Shown here piece by piece: positions 57,725 to 64,000 of a stretch of DNA of 64,000 nt. The position numbers and the translations under genes were made by a program. The first letter of the stretch is position 1; every line of letters begins with the position of its first letter. The notes beneath the pieces were generated by a model that was not told the DNA's origin, ran no database searches, and saw only the letters and a list, made by a program, of their open reading frames with translations. The DNA comes from Lentzea xinjiangensis (lineage in GTDB: Bacteria > Actinomycetota > Actinomycetes > Mycobacteriales > Pseudonocardiaceae), in NCBI RefSeq assembly GCF_900110955.1, contig NZ_FOFR01000002.1, positions 124,001-188,000 of the forward strand. The letters are read 5' to 3'.

Positions 57725-57774
57725 CGCGGGGCCCCCGCGTTACCTTCTGGGGAACGCGGGGGCCCCGCGTTCCC
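57720..57774. repeat. Second palindrome doublet, filling the O-methyltransferase/glgC gap
   Basis: Two perfect palindromes with 12-bp arms and one central base: 57720-57744 (GGTAACGCGGGG / CCCCGCGTTACC) and 57750-57774 (GGGAACGCGGGG / CCCCGCGTTCCC), separated by five bases. The second is identical to 6140-6164. The doublet fills almost the whole 52-bp space between two convergent genes, so it can act as a bidirectional terminator. Its first unit supplies the O-methyltransferase TAA. Confidence 0.92.
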
Positions 57775-57776
57775 GG

Positions 57777-58991
57777 CTAGTAAGCCCGGACGCCCTTGCC
57801 TAGGACGGTTACGCCGCTGGCGGAGACGGTGTACCGCTCGCGGTCCATGGGAGCGTCGACGCCGATCAAGGCCCCGTCCGGCACGACGACGTTCTTGTCC
57901 AGGATGGCCCGCCGCACCACGGCGCCCTTGCCGATCCGCACCCCGGGCAGCAGCACCGACCCCTGCACCACGGACCCGACCTCGACGGTCACGTCGGAGG
58001 AGATCACCGAGCCGTGGATCTTCCCGGAGATGATCGACCCCGGGCCCACCATGGAGTCCTCCGCCGATCCACCGGCGATGAACTTGGCCGGGGGCAACGG
58101 CGGGGTGGCGGTGCGGATGGGCCACAACTGGTTGTAGAGGTTGAAGATCGGATGGACGGAAACGAGGTCCATGTGGGCGTCGTAGTAGGCGTCGATCGTC
58201 CCGACGTCGCGCCAGTACCCGCGGTCCCGGTCGGTGGCGCCGGGAACCTCGTTGTCCTGGAAGTCGTACACGTGCGCCTTACCGCGGTCCACGAGCATGG
58301 GGATGATGTCGCCACCCATGTCGTGGTCGGAGTCGGGGTTCAACGCGTCGCCGCGCAGGGCGTCCAGCAACGCCTCGGTGGTGAAGACGTAGTTGCCCAT
58401 CGAGGCGAAGGTCACGTCCGGGTCGTCCGGCACGTGCGGCGGCTCGGAGGGCTTCTCCAGAAAGCGCGTGATCTTGCCGGACGCGTCCGAGTCGATGCAC
58501 CCGAAGGCCTTGGCCTCGTTGCGCGGCACGCGGATGCCGGCCACGGTCACGGCCGCGCCGGACTCGACGTGCTGCGAGATCATCTGGCCGGGGTCCATCC
58601 GGTACACGTGGTCGGCACCGAAGATCACCACGTGGTCGGGCTTCTCGTCGTGGACGAGGTTCAGCGACTGGAAGATCGCGTCGGCCGATCCCGTGTACCA
58701 GCGCGGGCCCAGGCGTTGCTGGGCCGGGACCGGCGTCACGTACTGACCGAGCACATTGGACAGGCGCCACGTCGTCGAGATGTGGCGGTCCAGCGAGTGC
58801 GACTTGTACTGCGTCAGCACGCAGAGCTTCGCGAGCCCGGCGTTGACCAGGTTCGACAGCACGAAGTCGACCAGCCGGTAGTTGCCCCCGAAGGGCACAG
58901 CCGGTTTCGCGCGATCTGCCGTCAGTGGCCACAGGCGCTTGCCCTCACCACCGGCGAGCACAATTCCGAGGACGTGCGGCTGCCCCTTCAC
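57777..58991 (-). CDS. glgC: Glucose-1-phosphate adenylyltransferase
   Basis: Makes ADP-glucose from glucose-1-phosphate and ATP, the donor for glycogen or maltose-1-phosphate synthesis. The 404 residues carry [20 protein letters not shown] (nucleotide loop), [39 protein letters not shown] and [15 protein letters not shown], with a C-terminal left-handed beta-helix ([39 protein letters not shown]). GTG at 58991. Divergent from glgA with an 88-bp shared region, as in mycobacteria. Its stop is three bases from the palindrome doublet. Confidence 0.95.
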   Translation of the reverse strand: MKGQPHVLGIVLAGGEGKRLWPLTADRAKPAVPFGGNYRLVDFVLSNLVNAGLAKLCVLTQYKSHSLDRHISTTWRLSNVLGQYVTPVPAQQRLGPRWYTGSADAIFQSLNLVHDEKPDHVVIFGADHVYRMDPGQMISQHVESGAAVTVAGIRVPRNEAKAFGCIDSDASGKITRFLEKPSEPPHVPDDPDVTFASMGNYVFTTEALLDALRGDALNPDSDHDMGGDIIPMLVDRGKAHVYDFQDNEVPGATDRDRGYWRDVGTIDAYYDAHMDLVSVHPIFNLYNQLWPIRTATPPLPPAKFIAGGSAEDSMVGPGSIISGKIHGSVISSDVTVEVGSVVQGSVLLPGVRIGKGAVVRRAILDKNVVVPDGALIGVDAPMDRERYTVSASGVTVLGKGVRAY

Positions 58992-59079
58992 GGTATGTGA
59001 CCCTATCTGTGCGATCGCGCTTCAACCAGACGCAACCCGGTTTGTCCCAACAAGTACATCCGTGATCTACGGTGGGTGC

Positions 59080-60231
59080 GTGCGAGTTGCGCTGATGACG
59101 CGGGAGTACCCGCCGGAGGTTTACGGCGGTGCTGGTGTGCACGTGGGATTCCTCGTGCCCCACCTCCGCGAGCTCGTCGAGGTCGACGTGCACTGCTTCG
59201 GGGGACCGAGGCCGGACGCGACGGCCCACAACCCGCCGCACAGCCTGGAGCGGGCGAACGCGGCCCTCACGACCCTCGCGGTCGACCTCGAGATGGCCGC
59301 GGCGGTGTCGGCGGCGAACCTCGTGCACTCGCACACCTGGTACGCCAACATGGGCGGCCACCTGGCCAAACTCCTGCACGGGGTCCCCCACGTGGTCACC
59401 GCGCACTCGCTTGAGCCGCGCCGGCCGTGGAAGGCCGAGCAGCTCGGCGGCGGGTACCGGATCTCGTCGTGGGCGGAGCGCACCGCGTACGAGCACGCGG
59501 ACGCGGTCATCGCGGTGAGCGACGGCATGCGGGCCGACGTGCTCGACGCCTACCCCGCGCTCGACCCGGCGAAGGTCCACGTGGTCCGCAACGGCATCGA
59601 CTCCGCGGCCTACCGCCCGGTGGCGGAGGCGGACGCGCTCACCTCCCGCGGCATCGACCCGGAGAAGCCGATCGTCGCGTTCGTGGGGAGGATCACGCGG
59701 CAGAAGGGCGTCGGGCACCTCGTCGCCGCCGCGCACCACATCGACCCGGACGCGCAGATCGTGCTGTGCGCGGGCGCGCCGGACACCCCGGAGATCGCCG
59801 AGGAGACCAGGCAGGCGGTCAGCGAGCTCGCGGCCGCGCGCGAGGGCGTGTTCTGGATCCAGCAGATGCTGCAACCCGCCGAGGTGCGGCAGATCCTCAG
59901 CCACGCGACGGTCTTCGTCTGCCCGTCGGTCTACGAGCCGCTGGGCATCGTGAACCTGGAGGCGATGGCGTGCGGCACGGCCGTCGTCGCGAGTGACGTC
60001 GGTGGCATCCCGGAGGTCGTCGTGCACGGCGAGACGGGCCTTCTCGTCCACTACGACGAGCGGGACTTGTCGACATATCGATCGGAACTGGCGCAGTCGA
60101 TCAACGAACTGGTCGCCGACCCCGACCGCGCCCGGCGCTTCGGCGCCGCGGGTCGCACCCGCGCCGAGCAGGACTTCTCGTGGTCGGCGATGGCCGCGCA
60201 GACCGTCGAGGTCTACCGCAGTGTGATTTGA
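59080..60231 (+). CDS. glgM: Glycogen synthase / alpha-maltose-1-phosphate synthase (GlgA/GlgM type)
   Basis: A 383-residue GT4-type glycosyltransferase. MTREYPPEVYGGAGVHVGFL starts the N-terminal domain, with ANLVHSHTWYANMGGHLAKL after it. The C-terminal domain has PIVAFVGRITRQKGVGHL, an E-x7-E-like element in SVYEPLGIVNLEAMACGTAV, and SDVGGIPEVVVHGETGLLVH. It is shorter than classic GT5 glycogen synthases (about 480) and matches actinobacterial GlgA, which in M. tuberculosis (Rv1212c, GlgM) makes maltose-1-phosphate from ADP-glucose. GTG at 59080 (MRVALMTREYPPE). Divergent from glgC, so substrate and product genes share a promoter region. Confidence 0.9.
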   Translation: MRVALMTREYPPEVYGGAGVHVGFLVPHLRELVEVDVHCFGGPRPDATAHNPPHSLERANAALTTLAVDLEMAAAVSAANLVHSHTWYANMGGHLAKLLHGVPHVVTAHSLEPRRPWKAEQLGGGYRISSWAERTAYEHADAVIAVSDGMRADVLDAYPALDPAKVHVVRNGIDSAAYRPVAEADALTSRGIDPEKPIVAFVGRITRQKGVGHLVAAAHHIDPDAQIVLCAGAPDTPEIAEETRQAVSELAAAREGVFWIQQMLQPAEVRQILSHATVFVCPSVYEPLGIVNLEAMACGTAVVASDVGGIPEVVVHGETGLLVHYDERDLSTYRSELAQSINELVADPDRARRFGAAGRTRAEQDFSWSAMAAQTVEVYRSVI

Positions 60232-60322
60232 GACACACTCGCTCAGGGCAACCCTGACGTGTGAACGCCGCCTTTAACCAGTAGTGACGTTGTCGATCCA
60301 TCTGGTGAGGGGCGCGAGGACT

Positions 60323-61723
60323 GTGCGTGGTGCGGTGCTGGGTCTGACGGTCCTCCTCGCGGTGACTGGATGCGGCACAGCTTCCCAGCCGCAGCCGGTG
60401 GCCGTGCAGCTCACCGTCGAGGGTCTCAAGCTCGCCGATGCCGCTGACCTGCAGGCGCAGGCCGAGGCCCAGCTCGCCTACACGCTGGAGTACGGCTACG
60501 TGGCACGGGCGGGCGCCGCCGCGGTGAGCTGCTGGTTCGCCAAGACCGGCGTCGAAGCCGAGGTGGACAAGCGGCTGTGGTGCGGGCCGGTGCAGGTCCC
60601 CGGCACCGGTGCCGGCACCGACTGGGTGCCCGTGCCGATCAAGGAAGTCACCAGGAACGGTGACGAGGTCCGTTACGAAGTGCAGTCGCCGCAGGTGCCG
60701 GAGAAGGGCAAGCGCAGCACCCCGACCGAGAGGCTGGTGCGCACCGACGGCAAGGAGCTGGACCCGTCGAAGCAGCAGGACCTCACCGCCGGCCGCGACT
60801 TCCTCGCCGTGCTGCCCGACGACGGCAAGCGGACCAACTCCGACCTCGGGCTCGGCGACATCGACGTCAAGCTGCGCGACGACCTGCTCTCCGCCGCCGT
60901 CACCGGCTGGGCGAACCCGGACATCTGGTTCACCGCCGACGGCACGGTCCGCGCCGAGCCCGGCTCGCGGCTGCGCGTCGTGCGGATGAGGGTCGAGAAG
61001 CTCAACGAGACCGACAGCGGTTTCCACCGCACCAACTGGCAGGGGTTCGCCCCGCAGCCGTCCGAGCTCGCGCTGGAGGTGCCGGGCAAGCGCCAGCTCC
61101 TCCCGGCCGACCGGCTGCCGGCCAACGGCTCCGTCTTCGTCGTCTACACCGTGCCCGACCCGCAACAGGGTGCCGAGACGCTCGCCCTCGACACGCTCGG
61201 CGCCAAGTCGCTGGAGCAGCGCGTCGAGCTGCCGACCGGCAAGCGCTCCGACACCTCGCCGCAGGTGCTGCACCGCGCCGCCTGGCCACCGCACTTCCCG
61301 GAGCCGACCCAGAAGATCCGCTTCGGCGACCGCGAGCTCGGCATGAAGGTGACCGGGATCAGGCTGGGCCGGCAGCGCCCGGTCAAGCTCGGCGAGAGCC
61401 AGTACGACGTGGCCACCATCTCCGGGCCGGACAAAGCGCTGCTGGAGGTGCGGGTCGAGGCGACCGGCAACCTGCCGGACACCGCCGGCGGCAGCCTGAC
61501 CAAGAACCTGATCACCGTCGTGCTGCCGGACGGCTCGACCGCGCCGCAGGTGGGCGCCCGCTACGACGGCGGCCCGTTGCCGTTCGCGATCGTGGTCGAG
61601 ATCCCCGCCGACACCCGGTCGGTCTCGGTCGGCCTCGTCGACGGCGTGGTCGAGCTGCCGCGCCTGGGCAGGACGTCGATCTCCCCCGTCGACTCGCGCC
61701 TCACCCTCGCGCTGGAGTTCTGA
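60323..61723 (+). CDS. Large lipoprotein of unknown function
   Basis: A 466-residue lipoprotein. The N-terminus from GTG 60323 is VRGAVLGLTVLLAVTGCGTA with lipobox A-V-T-G-C (Cys about 17). The mature domain of about 450 residues has no recognisable fold. It starts with helices (LTVEGLKLADAADLQAQAEA) and is then mostly beta (VNKRLWCGPVQVPGTGAG-type stretch, LRVVRMRVEKLNETDSGF, RFGDRELGMKVTGIRLG, LITVVLPDGSTAPQVGARYD). Two extracytoplasmic cysteines are in VSCWF and LWCGP. A GTG at 60284 is possible but puts 13 extra residues before the signal. Its 3' end overlaps the convergent MFS gene by about 160 bases. Confidence 0.75.
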   Translation: MRGAVLGLTVLLAVTGCGTASQPQPVAVQLTVEGLKLADAADLQAQAEAQLAYTLEYGYVARAGAAAVSCWFAKTGVEAEVDKRLWCGPVQVPGTGAGTDWVPVPIKEVTRNGDEVRYEVQSPQVPEKGKRSTPTERLVRTDGKELDPSKQQDLTAGRDFLAVLPDDGKRTNSDLGLGDIDVKLRDDLLSAAVTGWANPDIWFTADGTVRAEPGSRLRVVRMRVEKLNETDSGFHRTNWQGFAPQPSELALEVPGKRQLLPADRLPANGSVFVVYTVPDPQQGAETLALDTLGAKSLEQRVELPTGKRSDTSPQVLHRAAWPPHFPEPTQKIRFGDRELGMKVTGIRLGRQRPVKLGESQYDVATISGPDKALLEVRVEATGNLPDTAGGSLTKNLITVVLPDGSTAPQVGARYDGGPLPFAIVVEIPADTRSVSVGLVDGVVELPRLGRTSISPVDSRLTLALEF

Positions 61724-62805
61724 GCGAGCATCGCGGCGAGCGCCAGCCAGCCGAGGACCACCAGGACCAGCCCGCCCCAGCCCCACTCGCCGAACGCCGT
61801 GCTGCCCGCCGTCCCGCCGACGCTGCTGCCCAGGTAGAAGCCGAGCAGGTAGAGCCCGGACGCCTGGCCCCTGGCGTGCGAGGGAGCCCGCGCGCCGACC
61901 CAGCCGCTCGCCGTCGCGTGCGCCGCGAAGAACCCGCCTGTGACGACCGCGAGCCCGAGCGGCACCCACAGCGCGCTCGCCAGCGTGCCCAGCGCCAAGA
62001 TCCCGACGCAGGCGAGCAGCACCCGCCCGCGCCCGAACCGGTCGGAGAACCGGCCCGCGTACGCCGACGCGACACTGCCGACGCCGTAGAAGAGGAAGAC
62101 CAGCGATTCGAGCCACGTGGGCCCGCCGAGCTGGAAGCCGACGACGTTGTAGAAGGAGATGAACGACCCGACGAGCAGCACGGACACCACGTACAGCGCG
62201 AGCAGCACCGGGTCCTTCAGCGCGGCCTTCATGCCGCGGGGCGCGCGTTTCGGGCGGTTGCGCGCCGGCGGCAGGAAGAAGACCACGACCGCCGCCGCGA
62301 CCAGGCCGAGCACGCCGGTCGCGAGCAGCGAGCCCCGCCACCCGAGCCAGTCCGCGCTCAGCCCGGAGGCCAGCCGGCCGAGCATCCCGCCCGCGCTGTT
62401 GCCCGCGATCATCGCGCCCATCGCCGCGCCGAGACCGCCGTTGTCCAGCTCGTCGGCGAGGTAGGCCATCGCCGCCGCCGGCACCCCCGCGACCGCCGCT
62501 CCCTGCAACACCCGCAACAGCAGGAACACGTCGTAGTCCGGCGCGAACGGCAGCGCGAGCCCGATCAGCCCCGCGAGCAGCACGCTGCCCACGATCACCG
62601 GCCGCCGACCGATCCGCTCGGACAGCATCGCGACCGGCAGGACCACCAGCGCGAGCGCCAGGGTCGACGCCGACACCACGAGCGACGCCCCGCCGGGACC
62701 GAGCCCGTACTCGTCCGCGATCAACGGCAGCAGCGGCTGCGGTGCGTAGAGCAACGCGAAGCTCGCGAGTCCGGACGCGGCGACGGACGCGGTCAGCCTG
62801 TTCAT
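61561..62805 (-). CDS. MFS transporter (12 TM, drug/metabolite exporter type)
   Basis: A 414-residue major-facilitator transporter with 12 hydrophobic segments, LSERIGRRPVIVGS (loop 2-3 motif A), LLRVLQGAAVAGVPAAAMAY (motif B/C region) and [18 protein letters not shown] (loop 8-9 motif A). The last TM ends near 61725 (LAALAAMLAQNSSA-type segment). The next 50 residues are charged and are read antisense to the lipoprotein gene, so the natural stop may have been lost. ATG at 62805 (MNRLTASVAASG). Divergent from a LysR gene, its likely regulator. Confidence 0.87.
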   Translation of the reverse strand: MNRLTASVAASGLASFALLYAPQPLLPLIADEYGLGPGGASLVVSASTLALALVVLPVAMLSERIGRRPVIVGSVLLAGLIGLALPFAPDYDVFLLLRVLQGAAVAGVPAAAMAYLADELDNGGLGAAMGAMIAGNSAGGMLGRLASGLSADWLGWRGSLLATGVLGLVAAAVVVFFLPPARNRPKRAPRGMKAALKDPVLLALYVVSVLLVGSFISFYNVVGFQLGGPTWLESLVFLFYGVGSVASAYAGRFSDRFGRGRVLLACVGILALGTLASALWVPLGLAVVTGGFFAAHATASGWVGARAPSHARGQASGLYLLGFYLGSSVGGTAGSTAFGEWGWGGLVLVVLGWLALAAMLAQNSSARVRRESTGEIDVLPRRGSSTTPSTRPTETDRVSAGISTTIANGNGPPS

Positions 62806-62823
62806 GCGTTCGACGCTAAGCCA

Positions 62824-62838
62824 TCCGTCCAATACGGA
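62824..62838. promoter_or_regulatory. LysR-type operator in the MFS/LysR divergent region
   Basis: Inverted repeat TCCGT-N5-ACGGA lies in the 52-bp region between the divergent MFS and LysR starts, with AATTC-type AT-rich sequence next to it. Spacing and location fit a LysR autoregulatory site. Confidence 0.5.
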
Positions 62839-62857
62839 AATGCGCCAGAATCAATTC

Positions 62858-63751
62858 ATGGACGAATCGGAGCTGGCCCCGAAGCTGGCGGTGCTGAAAG
62901 CGCTTGCCGCCGACGAGCACGTCACCAGGGTCGCGGCCAGCGTCGGGCTGCCCCAGCCCACCGTGAGCCGCTGGCTCGCCGAGCTGGGTGAGCGGCTGGG
63001 CGCGCCGGTCGTCACCAGGCACGGCCGCCGGGTGCGCCTGACCCGCGCCGGGCGGCTGCTCGCCGAGGCCGCGACCCGGTCGCTCGCCGCGCTGGAACCG
63101 GGGCTGCGCGAGGTCGAGGAGGAGCTCGACCCGGAGAAGGGCCGCGTGGTGCTGGGCTTCCTGCACATGCTCGGCCGGTCCGTGGTGCCGGAGCTGGTCC
63201 GCGGGTTCCGCACCGAGCACCCGCACGTGCGGTTCGGCCTGGTGCAGAACGCCCGGCAGGCGGTGGTCGACAAGCTCTCCCGCGGCGAGATCGACCTCGC
63301 GCTGGTGGCCCCGCCGCCCGGCGGGCCGGAGTTCGAGTCGCACGTCCTGTTCGAGCAGGAGCTGGTCGTCGTCGTGCCGTCGGCGCACCGCCTCGCGGAA
63401 CGCGACGCGGTGCGGCTCCGGGACCTCGCGGACGAGGACTTCATCCTGCTGGAGCACGGCTACGGCCTGCGCCAGATCACCGACGACCTGTGCGCCGCCG
63501 CCGGGTTCACGCCGAAGGTCGCGTTCGAGGGGCAGGAGACCGAGACCGTGCGCGGCCTGGTGGCGGCGGGGCTCGGCGTCGCCCTGCTCCCGCACCCCGA
63601 GTTCGCCCCTCCCGCCGGCGTGCGGGAGCTACCGCTGACCCCGCGCTCGGTGAGGGCGTTCGGGCTGGCGTGGCTGCGCGACCACCCCCTGCCGCCCGCC
63701 GTCCGCGCCTTCCGCGACCACGCCCTGCGGGCTCACGAGGCCCAGCGCTGA
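62858..63751 (+). CDS. LysR family transcriptional regulator
   Basis: A 297-residue LysR-type regulator. The N-terminal helix-turn-helix is at about 5-60 (LAVLKALAADEHVTRVAAS, GLPQPTVSRWLAELGERLGA, VVTRHGRRVRLTRAGRLLAE). The effector domain (about 85-290) includes GRVVLGFLHMLGRSVVPELV, EIDLALVAPPPGGPEFES and LVAAGLGVALLPHPEF. ATG at 62858 (MDESELAPK) is preferred to ATG 62840 or 62804. Divergent from the MFS exporter, which it probably controls in response to the exported compound. Confidence 0.9.
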   Translation: MDESELAPKLAVLKALAADEHVTRVAASVGLPQPTVSRWLAELGERLGAPVVTRHGRRVRLTRAGRLLAEAATRSLAALEPGLREVEEELDPEKGRVVLGFLHMLGRSVVPELVRGFRTEHPHVRFGLVQNARQAVVDKLSRGEIDLALVAPPPGGPEFESHVLFEQELVVVVPSAHRLAERDAVRLRDLADEDFILLEHGYGLRQITDDLCAAAGFTPKVAFEGQETETVRGLVAAGLGVALLPHPEFAPPAGVRELPLTPRSVRAFGLAWLRDHPLPPAVRAFRDHALRAHEAQR

Positions 63752-63762
63752 GCCCCCGACCA

Positions 63763-64000
63763 CGTGCGCATGGCCCGCGTTGATCACGCGGAGCGCGTGC
63801 ACCTCGTCGAGCCCCGCGGTCGATGTCGGCCTTGCCGCACAACGGCAGGTCGAGGAGCTGCCGGCAGCCGAAGAGCTGCGAGGTCTCGACGCCGAGCACC
63901 ACGGCGAGCTTGCCCTGCTCGACCACCTCGCGCGCCTGCTCGGCCGACGTGACGACGCGGAACCAGCCCTTGCCTGGCCCGCCGAACTGCTCGTCGACGA
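63763..64000 (-). pseudogene. Degraded fragment of an M19-dipeptidase-like gene (partial)
   Basis: On the reverse strand, from the right edge, the sequence encodes DEQFGGPGKGWFRVV, TSAEQAREVVEQGKLAVVLG and VETSQLFGCRQLLDLPLCGK. I recall this as similar to membrane dipeptidase (M19)-like secreted proteins, with a G-x-E-x-S-x-x-F-G-C core. After KADIDR the frame is lost, and a one-base shift near 63811-63817 restores GLDEVHALRVINAGHAHV, which then stops matching and runs into the LysR gene. The frameshift and truncation indicate a broken remnant. The rest lies beyond base 64000. Confidence 0.5.

Overview
The window is about 64 kb of high-GC DNA with dense, mostly GTG/ATG-started genes, many 4-bp ATGA/GTGA overlaps and no rRNA, tRNA or CRISPR that I could recognise. 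Gene content and order point to an actinobacterium of the Pseudonocardiales type (Lentzea/Saccharothrix/Actinosynnema-like). This is inferred from two long blocks that keep the gene order I know from Mycobacterium tuberculosis, plus typical actinomycete families (DUF3152, DUF3107, DUF4873, TIGR02569, DUF2332). I cannot name the species.

Left end (1-8.4 kb): a reverse-strand assimilatory nitrate/nitrite cluster. The order of transcription is molybdopterin nitrate reductase, FAD/[2Fe-2S] electron-transfer protein, NarK transporter, NirB, NirD and a partial uroporphyrinogen-III synthase that would supply the sirohaem precursor. The FAD protein carries an in-frame insertion of a pair of GC-rich palindromes. 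The same kind of pair recurs 51 kb away, where it forms the stop codon and terminator of an O-methyltransferase gene.

8.5-25 kb: a block resembling Rv3205c-Rv3213c (kinase-like TIGR02569, MoeZ, DUF3152 metalloprotease-like, TetR, DUF3107, ferritin-like, RhlE-type helicase, beta-propeller membrane protein). It is interrupted by a diiron-oxygenase/hydrolase operon with its own TetR and tandem operators. It is followed by a secreted protein/O-antigen-ligase pair, small membrane proteins and a stand-alone RecB-like Fe-S nuclease.

25-37.7 kb: ArsC-like, MarC, PHP and PH-domain proteins, NUDIX, two DUF2332 paralogues, a MaoC-like hydratase, and CorA behind a long leader with a 19-codon upstream ORF and several hairpins. 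Then come a tandem pair of TM proteins, a metallophosphatase, a ParB-like protein, a 140-bp tandem repeat, an ArsR gene followed by a nonsense-interrupted SRPBCC gene, and an SDR.

37.9-60.2 kb: a block matching Rv1212c-Rv1239c in content (SugC-SugB-SugA-LpqY trehalose ABC transporter, YflT-like protein, PRC/MgtE_N/CBS protein, DUF1003, Mrp, TatB-HtrA-RseA-SigE, O-methyltransferase, GlgC, GlgA/GlgM). Unknown genes (43-45.5 kb), an acyl-CoA dehydrogenase, a CoA-ester lyase and a kinase/flavin-binding pair are inserted. Trehalose uptake, ADP-glucose synthesis and maltosyl-phosphate synthesis lie within 20 kb and plausibly feed the same alpha-glucan/trehalose metabolism. SigE-RseA-HtrA-TatB is an envelope-stress operon.

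Right end (60.3-64 kb): a large lipoprotein gene, an MFS exporter with a divergent LysR regulator, and a degraded fragment of an M19-dipeptidase-like gene running off the edge.
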